A stretch of DNA of 64,000 nucleotides from Turbatrix aceti (Eukaryota > Nematoda > Chromadorea > Rhabditida > Panagrolaimidae), in the NCBI GenBank assembly GCA_963969345.1, contig OZ017770.1, forward strand, positions 1,001,246-1,065,245, in the 5' to 3' direction. The position numbers were made by a program, and so were the translations under genes. Positions 39,269 through 50,812 of this stretch are shown here, one piece after another. Each line of letters starts with the position of its first letter. Position 1 is the first letter of the stretch. The notes under the pieces were generated by a model. That model ran no database searches. It saw only the letters and a program-made list of their open reading frames with translations, and had not been told where the DNA came from.

Positions 39269-39289
39269 CTCAGGTAGTGTAGCAAGGCC

Positions 39290-40228
39290 CTATAATAAAG
39301 AAAAAATCAAAAACCGATACAAATAGATTAAACACGAGTTCACATACACGATCGGTATTAAAAGTCGGTAATAAAAGTGCAATGCAGAAAATCTCGTGAA
39401 TTGTTTGTGGTTTTCACTGTTTTTTCTTAACCACCATATTCGCAGAAGCAAGAAAAATGATCAATGTTCTAAAAGGAGAACGAAAACGGCTCCGTCAAAA
39501 AACAGTAAAAAGCGCAAGTCAAAAGACGCTACTCAAAAGCGTTTTTTGCATAGTGAGAGAGAGCATGAAAAGAGCGTTGGCTCTCGGAGCGAAAACGAGC
39601 GATAGAAGAGCGGAAAAATGCTTTTTGCATAGGAGCGAGGAAACGAAGTGACGAAAGAACGATGGAGCAGAAATCGCGTTATTACGTGTAGCGTTTGAAA
39701 AGACCAGCAAAGAGACTGCAGATCCGAAGTAACATAACAACTGCATAAAAAACATATTACTTCGATTTAGACTGCTTCAATAATAATAAAATGGCAAAAC
39801 AAAATGTTACTTTACTTTAGCCTGCAACTTCAAAAGTAATAAAATAGTAAAAAAAATCGTCCTACTTTTTTTGTTTGCCAAACCGAAGGAACAAGATATG
39901 ATATCAAAAAAAAGGTTTTACCTAAGCTTGTCCTGGAGGCATCAATTATTTTCAAATTGCCATCTGTCACTGTCCGATGCTAAAGAAGTAGAAACTCTAC
40001 TGAGGATGACTGTTACAAGACAAACGAATCAGCTCGTGAGATCGCAACAAAAAATGGCCAGATAAAAAACAGCATGAAAAACAGCATAAAAAGAAAGCGG
40101 GGAACATTGCGCGTGCGTGCGTATAGGAGGCACGAACAAACGATGTCAAACGAACGTCTGCCAATCTTGGTGATTTTTCTGGTTGCGTCGCTTTGTTGTC
40201 TTGCTGCTGCTCTTTCAATTTCGGAAAA
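39290..40228. other. Divergent promoter interval between CBP-like and NEK-like genes
   Basis: About 0.9 kb between two divergent genes. It holds a pair of diverged tandem copies of a ~45-nt segment (39756-39799 and 39805-39851, sharing TTAC, TTTAG, CTGC, TTCAA, TAATAAAAT) and two copies of TTTTTTGCATAG/CTTTTTGCATAGG at about 39542 and 39620. No coding sequence is evident. Confidence 0.45.
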
Positions 40229-41175
40229 ATGGCTGCCGATAACTGCGAAATTGAAGTCGAAGGCTACATCCTGAACGGTTCTATCGGCAAAGGTTTGGCT
40301 TCCATTGTTTATAAGGCTACGGATAAGAAGACGAAAGCACTGGTGGCTATAAAGAAAACTGACGTGAGTTTGTTTTACCTTGATTTTAATAATCAAACTT
40401 TTTGGTGTTTTTTTAGTTGTCAAAAGGTGACACATTGGGCTATTCGTGCATGAACGAAATCAATCTTCTGAAGATGGTCGATAGCAAGAATGTTATCCAG
40501 TGCATAAAGTCCTTTACAAAGGATGAAGCCTTCTATCTTGTTCTAGAATATTTCGACGGTGGGGATCTACAGCATCAGATAGAAGTAATGAGTCGCCGCG
40601 GTACTACTTTCTCCGAGCGTACAATCTGGTACTACTTCCATCAGATCTGCAACGGTCTCCGCGATCTCCATAAACGACGAATTCTGCATCGTGATCTGAG
40701 GCCGGCCAATGTCTTTCTGAGCACGCGCGGCAGGGTCAAGTTGGGTGATCTTGGTTGTTCGACGCACTTTCCCGTGGATCGCGAGGTGGCCTCGACCTTT
40801 ATTGGCAGCGAGTACTACATGGCTCCTGAGCGGATTAGCTATAGCTCTTATAGCTATAAGTCCGATATCTGGTCGATGGGATGCATGCTCTACCAACTTT
40901 GTTGTCTACGATCGCCGTTTTTTTTATTTAACGATAAAACATTATCTTTTCGCGAGAATATTAAACGCTGTAAGTACATTCCGATTCCCTCCGGCCATCT
41001 CTTCTCCAAGCAGCTACATTTCTTTATCGAACGCTGCCTCAGCATCAATCCTAAAGAGCGACCAAATGCCGAGCTCATTGCTGCTGCGGCCCGTGCCATG
41101 TTTCATAAGTTTGAAGATCTTCTTAGTGCACACAACATGAGGAAAGCCCGTGATCTAAAACTTAAGCAGGGCTAA
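40229..41175 (+). CDS. NEK6/7-like serine/threonine kinase
   Basis: Two exons, 40229-40363 and 40417-41175, giving 297 residues, almost entirely one kinase domain as in NEK6/NEK7. VAIKK (Lys42), the catalytic aspartate in HRD (~138) and the NEK6/7-type DLG (~156, in VKLGDLGCSTHF) are present, as are YYMAPERI and YKSDIWSMGCMLYQL. Two departures: the glycine loop reads GSIGKGLASIVYKA, losing the last glycine, and the catalytic loop reads HRDLRPANVF, with arginine (~140) in place of the almost invariant lysine of HRDxKPxN. Family members (C. elegans nekl-3, vertebrate NEK6/7) act in mitotic spindle assembly and, in worms, in endocytosis and moulting. The start is the first ATG after which the NEK N-terminus aligns; an upstream in-frame ATG-like codon at 40193 is not needed. 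Confidence 0.88.
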
Positions 41176-41906
41176 TATCTGTTTTGCTGTTTTTAAATCC
41201 TCTCTTTGCTAACCCTTACAAGTGCTTTATATTGTTGTTTCTTGTTGTTTCTATGACTTAAATGTGCACGACGAAACTATAAAGGAAGTAAAAACTGTCT
41301 GCTTGTTATGAGTGAGGGCACTTTTGGCAGTGTGATCAACAACAACCATGTTTATTTGTGCTGTGGAATTCAACTCAAGCCTGCCAAAGAAGAAACACAT
41401 TTGCAAACATCTTTTTGAGATTATCCGCTGTGAGTAGCTAGCTAACTTTGGTATTTTTGTGCTTTTATTATCGGGGGGTCGATGCTATGGCATATGCTAG
41501 CGTATCACGTTTGGTTCAAGCATGCGATTTCGGAGATCATTCGGTAATAAATTCGAGTTTCCTTTGTTAAAAAAAGAGGTATATCGACAGAGGTGAGAAA
41601 CGCACCCATGTACTCCCCAACGCTTCTCTCACAAATTCTGGCTGCCATGAAGAAGCAAAGTGAAATCTGTTCTATTTTTGTGTGTTGTGTTATTGTAATC
41701 AAAGCCTTCCCACTGTGTATGTGAAACTGTCATCTAAGTTGCGTGTGTCGGATGAACTGTTTACTCTTGGAGTCTTAAAGCAAAGGTTTTGATTTTCTTT
41801 TTTTAAAGTTTTTATCCTTCCTTGCGTTGTTTGTTCGGCAAAGCGGTTCTAGTGTATTTTAACACAATTCATTATATTGACCGCCGGTGGTAGTAGTTGA
41901 CTAAAG
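41176..41906. other. Intergenic between kinase and GPCR
   Basis: Kinase 3'UTR and GPCR upstream region, 731 nt. A TGGCAGTGTG decamer at 41325-41334 matches the miR-34 seed region, but no good hairpin surrounds it. No gene is called. Confidence 0.35.
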
Positions 41907-43391
41907 ATGAATTTGACAACAGATTTTTCGTCTCATTATTTGTGTTTTTTACAATTGCTTAATTTTCAAAATCAATCTAATGGATACTGTCCGCCTATTT
42001 TTGATGCTGTTCTCTGCTGGTTTGAGACTCCGTCAAACACTACGGCTTACATGGATTGTCCCTATGCTGCTCCAGGTAGCAATATAAAGGTCTCGAAGTT
42101 TTGCAGTCTAAATGGTACTTGGAGCGTCTACACAAACTACTCAACGTGCTTTTTGAGTAATACGCTAACAGATACGACGTCAGATGTACATCTTGAGGTT
42201 ATGTATTACATCTATGTCACCGGATATATTGTTTCCTCGCTGTGCTGTCTGCTGGCTTTGTTCATCTTCCTGCACTACAGGTTATTTGCTGCTACACATT
42301 AGAGCGAATAACATTATTTTAACCTTACAGACCTCTGAAATGCCTGAGAAATACAATTCATACAAATATCGTTGCTTGCTTTGCCATCCATAACATAATT
42401 TGGCTGGTGTACGCTGTTCTTACCATCCACGTCGAAGTCAAAGCACTAGAAGATACCTCAGTACGCACATTTTTTTGCTATAAATCATATAAAATTGTTT
42501 ACAGGTGATTTGTGCCCTGTTCATGCTGGCATTAAAGTATTTCATCTGCGCAGCTTTTTGCTGGACATTCGTTGAGGGATTATTTCTCTTTATCAGTGTC
42601 TTCTTCAGCTTCCAGACTCAGTACATTCGCTTCTGGATGTGTGTCATCATCGGCTGGGGATTTCCGTTACTGATGACACTTTGTAACGTTATTTTTAGTC
42701 TTGAACAATTTTCGACCGCAAAGTAAGTTTTTTTGCGCCAGATGAAAATAGATTTCTTAAGTGAAATCTTTTGTTGACAAATATTCCGAAAAAAACATTG
42801 CTGATAGTTTACTTTATTTTTGCAGCTGCATCGACCAAACGTATGCAACGATAGACAACATAACCCTGTACCTTATCCTGATCATCATATTCACAAACTC
42901 AATAATCCTCATTTTTATCATCTACGTGTTGTTTTCAAAATTGAAGCTTACAATATCTACCGAAGTTGGAAGACTTTTAAAAGGCGTTCGGGCACTGATT
43001 ATTCTGTGCCCCTTGCTGGGAGTGAACTACACCATTGTGCTCATTCAACCCAGCACTCCCCACTGGCTAGCGCTAATCGTATCTTACTATTCCGTTATTA
43101 TATCCGCGTATCAAGGCACGCTGGTTGCTGTTTTGTATTGTTTTAAAAATGTTGAGGTAACAATACAAAAGTATACTACAATTATTTTTACACTAAATAT
43201 TATTCTAGGTCAAGGAATGCATTTGTCGAACAGTCGATGAACTCAAGGTGTCGATAAAGTTGCGCGCGGAAGAAGCGAGACGTCGGAGTCTCGAATTTGA
43301 CCTCAGTAGAATCACGTTAATGAGTTCGTCGGTATCCGCTGAAAATACATCCTCCCGAGATGCTCATGTACAGTCAACAACGGTCGTATAG
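41907..43391 (+). CDS. Class B (secretin-family) G protein-coupled receptor
   Basis: Five exons, 41907-42280, 42331-42460, 42505-42722, 42826-43156 and 43209-43391, giving 411 residues. The extracellular domain (~1-95) has six cysteines and the family pattern CPPIFDAVLCWFETP...NTTAYMDCP, then FCSLNGTW, with several N-glycosylation sites. Seven hydrophobic helices follow, with LKCLRNTIHTN at the start of TM2, FCWTFVEGLFLF in TM3, IIGWGFPLL in TM4 and YQGTLVAVLYCFKNVEV in TM7 leading to helix 8. The cytoplasmic tail is short and basic, then Ser-rich. These are the hallmarks of peptide-hormone receptors such as PDF, calcitonin, DH31 or secretin receptors; I cannot choose among them. No clear signal peptide precedes the first cysteine, so an upstream exon may be missing. 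AATAAA lies at 43543. Confidence 0.9.
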
Positions 43392-43739
43392 CACTGCAGT
43401 ACCAGAAAATGCCTTGTACTTTGTTACTTTCCCGTGATATCATATTTTTTTCCAAAAATCGATTCACAAAAGTTCAAAATGATTCCATATTGTTCATAAC
43501 CATATTTTATTGTCTTGGAAGTAAGACACGCACATACGCATAAATAAATAGTCGAGAATTCTGTCCAGCATGGTTCTTTTTTATTTCTCAGTCAAGGTGC
43601 ATGCGCGTGCGCTTTGGATACTCCCGCGAAGACATACGAATCATTGCTTTATCTTCCTGAGCTAGCGGTTGTGTATTCTCTCTAGCTGTTTCGACCACTT
43701 CATTGTCTTCCAGAAGTAGTTCATGTCACTGCCATAGTC
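43392..43739. other. GPCR 3'UTR and mrps-7 upstream region
   Basis: 348 nt with the likely polyadenylation signal of the receptor gene (AATAAA at 43543-43548). Nothing else is seen. Confidence 0.45.
43543..43548 (+). terminator. Polyadenylation signal of the class B GPCR gene
   Basis: AATAAA about 150 nt after the receptor stop codon and 190 nt before mrps-7. Confidence 0.5.
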
Positions 43740-44429
43740 ATGTCTGCAATTTTGGGTTTACGTACGTGTACTCGTCTTGCGCACGCATCGGTGAGTTTCG
43801 TTTATGGATTTTGTTTTTATGTAAGTGTCCGTTGCAGCGAACCAAACCGGAGAAGATAACTTGCATGCAAAGCGATGAATCACCGGTGTTCTATCGCGAC
43901 CACGTTGTGGATAAGCTGGTTCGTGTGCTTCTCAAGGATGGCAAAAAGGAAACCGTTCGAACTGCTGTTTTCGATGCCTTCGAGATCATCAAACGTCGTC
44001 AGTACAAGCAATGGCTCAAAGCTTCGCCGGACGAGCGTGAGAAGATTGAACTCAATCCTTTTGTTATCGCGAACACGGCTATCAACAACTGCCGTCCGCT
44101 GATGAAGTTGCAAGGAGTGACCCGAGGTTAGTCTTTTTTTGCTACTCTTTATGAATATTTCTTTTTAATTTTGCTCACTATTTTTTTTAGGCGCTGTGAC
44201 GTACCAAGTTCCGTTTCCCATTGAAGAACCTGAGGCTGAATTTAGAGCGATGAAGATGATGAAGGAAGTCTGTCGCGCAAAGGTGAAGGGTGGCGATATG
44301 CATCTCAAGGATATCCTGGCTACCGAACTTATCGCTGCCAGCCGGAACGAGGGACTGACCATTCAGGCAAAACAGGAACTCCACAAGACTTGCGAAGCCA
44401 ACCGCGCTTTTGCTCACTATCGCAGCTAG
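43740..44429 (+). CDS. mrps-7: Mitochondrial small-subunit ribosomal protein uS7m (MRPS7)
   Basis: Three exons, 43740-43790, 43838-44126 and 44191-44429, giving 192 residues. Exon 1 encodes a short arginine-containing presequence (MSAILGLRTCTRLAHAS) for mitochondrial import. The S7 domain begins with VVDKLVRVLLKDGKKETVRTAVFDAFEIIK and continues with NPFVIANTAINNCRPLMKLQGVTRGAVTYQVPFPI, the rRNA-binding beta-ribbon region conserved in bacterial S7. The C-terminus (TCEANRAFAHYR) matches the family ending. It helps assemble the 3' major domain (head) of the mitochondrial 28S subunit. It is shorter than human MRPS7 (242), mainly at the N-terminus. The next gene starts 177 nt downstream on the same strand, so co-transcription is possible. 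Confidence 0.94.
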
Positions 44430-44606
44430 GTTTTTTTGTTGTTTATTTGGACTTGTTATCTCTCTGGGGACGAATTGAATACAACCAGTGAGACTGTAAA
44501 CAACGGAGGTACACTTGTAGTCGTTAATGATCGACTAATTAATTATCTGATAATCATTTACAATGTTTTGTATGTTGCGTTTACGGGTTTGCTGCTGATT
44601 AAGGAA

Positions 44607-45369
44607 ATGTCGGATGAGAGCTCGACCCTCGACGTCCTTAAGGACATGGAACAGCAGTACTCAGTGAATACCGCTGAGATTACTGTCAAAATCGGCCAAC
44701 TTCAGAACTTTGCCAAGGCGGATAGACCGGCAGCTGTCGGCGAGATCCGTTCTCTCCTCAAGGAGGTCGACCAGCTTCTAGATCACATGCACATGCTTGG
44801 TCTACAACTGGATACTTCTGGGTAGGCTTTATTGGTTCAAAGGTTTTGTTAACTTATGCTTTATAGACCCAATCGTGAAAAGTACTCAGTTCGCGTCAAA
44901 AGCTACCGCAACGACATGAAGGCTCTGTGCAACGAGCTCGACAAGGCAAACCACCGTCTTTCCGGCGGCAAGGATCGAGATTCGCTTTTTGACCACGAAG
45001 ACGGCCTCAACCGTCAGCATGACCAGCTCATCAACAGCACCGAAGTCCTGGAACGTACCGGTCGCAAAGTTACGGATGCTTATCGCGTTGCCATTGAAAC
45101 TGAACAGGTTCGTTAGTTTATCATTATTTTTCAATGCAGAATGCATATTTTTATAGATTGGAGCGGGTGTGCTTGAAGATCTCGGCCGTCAGCGTGAGAC
45201 TATCTCCCGTGCCCGTGAACGCCTTCGCGATGGAGATGCTGACATCGCGCGTAGCAGCCACATTGCCACCAACATGCTGCATCGCATCATCCAGAATCGA
45301 CTCATTCTGCTTATTATTTCCGTCGTTCTGATGTTCATGCTCCTTATCTTGGTGTATGTCATTCTCTAA
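44607..45369 (+). CDS. vti-1: Vti1-type Qb-SNARE
   Basis: Three exons, 44607-44821, 44867-45107 and 45157-45369, giving 222 residues, like human VTI1A/B (217-232). The N-terminal three-helix Habc-like region carries LKDMEQQYSVNTAEITVKIGQL. The Qb SNARE motif starts at IGAGVLEDLGRQRETISRARERLRDGDADIARSS and is followed by HRIIQNRLILLIISVVLMF, the single C-terminal membrane anchor. Vti1 works in TGN-endosome and late endosome/lysosome fusion complexes. An acceptor-like TTAAG directly before the ATG could be a trans-splice site, in line with the short 177-nt gap from mrps-7. It converges on GGA, another TGN-endosome factor. Confidence 0.95.
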
Positions 45370-45744
45370 GTTGTTGGAAACGATAATTTACCTTCCCTTC
45401 TCATATCTCTTGATTTAGTCAGCATCCATTCTTCTTTCTTTCTTTGTTTTCCCAAAATCTATCTGCTGAGCGGTAAACAGCTATATTGCCTGTTGTGAGC
45501 GTTCAATGACAAAAATCATTTGGCACAAATTTTATTCACGTCTTTTTTTTCGTTCTACAGCCAGCAGTGTACGCTCGACCTTGGCAAAGTGTGATCTCAC
45601 GTTATGTTACAAATCAGTCACCATTAGTCGCTTCTATGTCACTGCAAATCCATTTTATTGTTTATATAATGCGATTGATTCGACTGATATTATGTATTGA
45701 TTTTTATGAATGTTTATCGAAAAAAATTGAAGTTCATACATGCT
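45370..45744. other. Convergent 3' interval between vti-1 and GGA
   Basis: 375 nt holding the 3'UTRs of two convergent genes. It is T-rich after 45370. No gene is seen. Confidence 0.4.
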
Positions 45745-47731
45745 TTATATCTTGAAAGTGATGCAGCCCTCAAAGCGTTCGGTAGTCATGGATTCGAATG
45801 TCAGCTCGTACGAGAGGTCAACCTATAAGAGTTTAAAATATATCTCGACCCTATCTATCTCCCCCATTTTACCTCGGTGACGTTGTTACTTAGTGGAAGT
45901 AATAACAGGACTTGTGAGACGTTCTGTGAAAAAGTTACGGGGTTAAAACCGTTGAGTTGTTGGGCACTCGGTGGAATCAATTTACTGACCACTAGCTGAA
46001 TGCGTGTGAGTTTTATAACTGATTTTTTTGCTGAAGTGACTTACAATTGATTTGCTTGACATTTTTAAGTTTACGTTTCGGAGAGGTAAGGGACTTGTAG
46101 ATGATATGACAACGACGACGTAAATCGTGTTTCGTTGTCTTGGATGCGGATGATTCGCCTTGAAGAGTGTTCCTCGCACGAGTGGTTCATTTATGAAAAT
46201 TTGCGGCGTTTGGTTCGGGACTGAATTGTTTTGTTACTTCATTTTTTGTGTTACAATTCTTACCTAATTCCAGGGATTCTACGCTTATGTTTCTGTGATC
46301 GAGAAGAAACATGTCGTGTTCATTCGAGCTTTGTGGCGAATCGCCGACAGCCTGAAAGTTTTTATATCAATTTTGTGTCTTGCGTGCAACTTGTTTTTTT
46401 ATTACATATCGTTCCACACTCTGAGTTGACAACTCGACGCTCAGCGCTGTCAACTCATCGATGAGGAGTTGCTGTCGAGTGTCGGTTTCATCTGTGACTT
46501 CGGGTATCTGAATCTCCTGAATCCCACGTCGTTGAATTGCTGGCGTGCTGTTTCTCGACAGAATACTCAGCATGTCGACATCATCTATAGTTTTTGAGCT
46601 TGATGGATTTGTTTCGATTACTTTTTTGTAGGGTGAGGGACCCTGGCGAGGTGGCATCTTTTTTAAGGCTGCCATTATATCAGTGTACTTTTCCATGGCT
46701 TTGTTGACTTCATCGAGGAGAGTTAGCATTTCTCCCAGCATTGGATCGTCCGTTTCAGCGGCTTCAGACGTGTATTTAAAAAGGGTGGGTCTGGTTGAAA
46801 GTAGGGTTGAGTACATCTCGTGCATTAAGGATATCTCAGAATACGAAAAGTATTGCGACTGACTTATAGGATCTAGCACGTCAACTATTTCATTTGTGCC
46901 CTTCTTGGTTACCACGTCATAAAGCACTGTGGCGCTCTGTCTCGCCGTCTCCATGATGTTTCGCTGTTCCCATCTTCTGTACTTCTTTTGCTCATCCTAA
47001 ATTTTTCATTTTGCATTTAGCATTCAGAAAAAAAACCCACCGATTTGACCATGCTTTTTATAAGTCGGTTAGCAATTTGCAAGTCTTCAGGATTTTTGCT
47101 TTGTAGCAATTCAGCCAGTAACTGGGATTTTTCTTCGTCTTCAAACGATGCGACTCGTGGCAGTGGCTTGGGCACTTGGGGGATGTCGACTTCAATGATA
47201 GGATCCGCTTTAATTATGCCCTGTTCTTTTAGCATGTTGTAGACTTGTTGTAGCTTTTCAATCTGTTTCATGGATTCTTTCCATTTAAAAAGCAGTTCTA
47301 TTGCTCTGTTTTTGATCTCAGGCGATGTTTCAGTGCCTTGATATTTGGGTGAGAGTAGTCGGATGAATTGATTCAGAAATTTGTATTTTCCGATCTCACC
47401 GATGACTCGTGTGCCACATTTTTTGACGCATAAGTCCAGTGTCTAAAAATTTTTATTTTTATTTTTCGGTAATATTTTTTCTTACGTCAATGGCATTGAC
47501 AGCTTCAGCCTGATCGGGACTTAGCATTCTGTACGACAGAATTTTCATGGCAGTAGCCGGACCATCAAAATCGGATTCGATGTGTGCGCAGAGCTCCGCA
47601 GCTGCCTTCCGTCTATCGAATTCAATTGTAAACGGGTCGATAGAACGTCCTAAACTGGCTTTGTCATTGGAGGCTAAAAACCAAAAATTTAGAAACTTAC
47701 CGACGTAGTATTCTATCGGTTTATCACTCAT
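45745..47731 (-). CDS. GGA: GGA, Golgi-localised gamma-ear ARF-binding clathrin adaptor
   Basis: Eight exons, 47731-47701, 47673-47486, 47442-47041, 46996-46406, 46351-46264, 46220-46045, 45995-45873 and 45822-45745, giving 558 residues. The VHS domain (~1-150) contains DFDGPATAMKILSYRMLSPDQAEAVNAIDTLDLCVKKCG. The GAT domain (~165-330) has the ARF-binding hook, notably KSQLLAELLQSKNPEDLQIANRLIKSMVK, almost identical to other GGAs. The hinge (~330-430) has an acidic-leucine patch (NEHDMFLLDH) that may bind clathrin. The gamma-adaptin ear (~437-558) includes YVVVVISSTSPLPLRNVNLKM, FNPVTFSQNVSQVLLLLPLSNNVTE and VDLSYELTF. GGAs sort acidic-dileucine cargo from the TGN to endosomes under ARF control. 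The start lies 285 nt from the divergent TBCK start, suggesting a shared promoter. Confidence 0.95.
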
Positions 47732-48015
47732 CTTTCGGTAATTAGGTAGCTGGACTTTTAACTATTCTATTCGTGAAAGCAAAAATTCGAGAGCTTTTAT
47801 GTACATGTACTAAAACGCAAGGAATGAAACTCAACTACTCTATAGCAGTCTGTCCGTGCCGCGTTTGTCGATACTTCGGTGCGTGGTGGTCTTTTTGGCG
47901 CTGCTGGCTGTTGCCACATGAAAATATGCCATGCTGCCTGGTAGCAACGAGAAATTGAACATGAAATGATCTTGCAATTTAAAAATACGAGTTTGCAAAA
48001 AACGGAATTTTCAGA

Positions 48016-50812
48016 ATGAGACCAAGGATATACCGGGGCTTTTCGACTGCCATATTTGACATTGACCAGAATGTAGACGTGGATTTCTGTGGCAATTTTT
48101 CAACACTCATGTCTATTGACTCTCCGTACCTCGCCAAGTACGTCGAGTTTACACGACTTGTTTCCGGTTTGTTTGGAAACTTGCTTTTGCAAAAGGCTAT
48201 TTTGTGACATTTTAGATCCTACAAAAATAGCCTTCACATCTGAGCATCCACTCGGCAAGCCATTGTCTTTCTACCTGCCTCATCTTGAGTTAGCTTCGTT
48301 TTTATAAAAAACGCTTTTTTCAACCAATGTTTGTAGCCTCAAGGAAAAGTGTGACATAGCATACCAAATTCTACGGGCTGTTAGCGTTCTTCACGAAAAA
48401 CACATTCCCATTGGGTATATCTCCATGCAGAATGTTATTGTTAATTGCGCCAATGGATTTCACGTATGTTTTTAAAAACTTGCATGAAAATTAACTAACT
48501 AAGAACATTTTTTAGCAAGCTTGTTTGGTTCACTACGGTTCTTTCTTTCTAATGGGTGGCGAATCCCTCAAGAATGTCTACAACATGTTTACCCTGACTC
48601 CCGAGCGTGTACTACAACTTTCCATGCCATCCAGGAATTCAGATGTATTTTCGCTTGGCATTTTGTTGCTTTCCTTGCTTTTGGTTGGTTTTGTTATGTT
48701 AAAATAATTTTATAAAAAAATTTTTCAGGGTTTTGATTTTCACAATGACTACAGTTTTGTACGGTACTGGCAGTCGTTCACGAGCTTTATCATCGATGTG
48801 CTGCACAATGATCCTGGTTGGTTTTTTCATGTCCCCCTAATGTTAAAATCCTGTTTTGTCATCAGATCTCTCAAAGTCCACATCCACATCGCTCTTTGAC
48901 AAACTTAGCACTTCGCTTGCTAATGCAACCGGCAAATTGGCGATCATCGATGAAAAATCACCACTTTACGTCACCATTGACAGGATGCTGCTGATAGCAG
49001 GGCAATTCAGGCCGCCACTTAAAGATTTGATTGACGAATTGGATTCTGTGCCACTAATCATTACTCAGAGTTTTGAATTTCCCGTCGACATACGACTACA
49101 TTTGTGGAAACTATGTGGAAAGTCTATTGAACGCAATCTCATTGATTCAAAATTTATTGAAGTGACTTCCTCTATTGCACTTCTTCACACGGGGTATGTT
49201 TTTTAATGAAAACAATATAATGCTTTTGCTATCATATAAATTCAGACACATTGCAAGCAGATACCTGAACACTTCGGTTGACGATGGCGTGATCCTGCAC
49301 AACGACTACCGAATATTCGTACAACCGGATGACAACTACGTAGAAGCGAATCGTTCTGCAAAGGAGTATCTCCTGAACAAGTGCATGATTAAGCATCGAT
49401 CCGGCATGGGTGAATTCGAGCGTTGTCGAAGCCAGTTGACTTTCAACGCCCTTTTCGAGCGTTTTGTCGCCTTCTATGAAGACCTATTTAATAGCCAAAA
49501 AATTCTGAATTCCGATACGCCTTGTTCTATTCGTGCAAAGTATTGGAAAAAGCTGACGAAAAAGACAATGGCTCGCTACCTGTTTAACATCAGCAACAGC
49601 TCTCTCGCTACAGCGTGCAAACACCAGCTGACCCTTGATTTACCGAGATGCCATCAGTACGATGATTCCATGACATCGCCCTACATTCATGCAAAGATTT
49701 CATTTTTGATTGAAAAAATTTTGGCTGTTACTCCAAATTTTTCGGCTTACTGGCAGGGCTTGGATTCGCTGATTGCCCCGTTTACGATATTGTACCTGAA
49801 TGACCTGCCGAGTGGCTTCGAAGTAGCGTACGAGACTATCAATAGATTCACTCCTGATTACTTTACTCGTCATAGCAGTTTCGCCCTTGAAGGTAAGATA
49901 TTTTCATTTTCATCGAAAATAAAATATTTTTTTGTAGAATCCCTACGGCTTTTTGCAAAGCTTATAACTTTCTCAGACGCCACACTTTCAAAGTTTTTAC
50001 GACAGAATGGTGTCGTTCCAAGCACTTTTGCCGTACCTTGGCTTTTGACATGCTATGCGCATGTTTTTGCCTTTGATAAGCTTTTTCACATAATGGATTA
50101 TATGATGAACCGTGACAGTGTCTATCCTCTTTGTGTTGGCTTAGCTATACTTAAAATACATGCCTTGGAATTGATGGATGCCATTCGCGGTGATGAGGCG
50201 TTTAAAGTCTTGTCTAATATTTCTGGTGAGTTTTTTTCACATTTTCTTCCCTATCCCCTTTCTTTGTGCACGTGGTTTACCAGAGTCCCTTCTTACAGAC
50301 GTTGACGTTATGGATTTACTAAAAATTGCCGACAGCTTCTGTCATAGTATTCCCAAGTCATGCTTCATTCGGGAAACGGTAAAAAAAGAATCAACAGATC
50401 GAACCGTCACTTATAATTCCGAAGAAGCAGACGATCTATTTGTTCCCAAAATTCATGATGACGACTTTTATGAGTGGTTTGTCCAAGATAAGGCGTTACT
50501 TGTTGTCGGAGGTGAAGCAACTGCTACCGACAAGGTCTTACCCATAGCAAATGACCGAGACTTGTCCCACGCTAAAGCTACGCTTCGTAAAGCCTCAATT
50601 TCGGAAAAAATTATAGGCGTCATATCGGATGATTCGAAGAAGGCTATGATTGTGAGTCAGACATTTTTTTCTCGTGTCTGTTCGTTTTTTTGCCCAAAAA
50701 TTAATAATTACCTTTTTTCCAGCACGCGAATCGCATTGCGGATATGGCTATTAATCGTGTTTGTGTCTTACAAGGGCAATGGAAGGACTTTCAATGGAAT
50801 CATTCTTTGTAA
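48016..50812 (+). CDS. TBCK: TBCK, pseudokinase-TBC RabGAP-rhodanese protein
   Basis: Ten exons, 48016-48166, 48216-48297, 48337-48463, 48516-48683, 48729-48816, 48866-49193, 49246-49892, 49938-50225, 50299-50651 and 50723-50812, giving 773 residues. The N-terminal ~210 residues are a degenerate kinase domain without VAIK, HRD or DFG (VLHEKHIPIGYISMQNVIV sits at the catalytic loop). The TBC domain (~390-600) has LTLDLPRCHQYDDSM and the YWQGLDS motif, and AVPWLLTCYAHVFAFDKLFHIMD. The C-terminus is a rhodanese-like fold without an obvious catalytic cysteine (FYEWFVQDKALLVVGG ... VCVLQGQWKDF). It is shorter than human TBCK (893), mostly at the N-terminus. TBCK belongs to the FERRY complex on early endosomes and affects mTOR signalling. 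Exon 9 has two possible acceptors 15 nt apart; the downstream one aligns better. AATAAA lies at 50891. Confidence 0.9.

Noticed and set aside
41323..41400. miR-34-like decamer TGGCAGTGTG with a complementary CTGCCAAAG downstream
   Set aside because: Similarity to miR-34 ends after ten bases, and the possible stem is about 10 bp with bulges and a ~45-nt loop. It is not a credible precursor hairpin.
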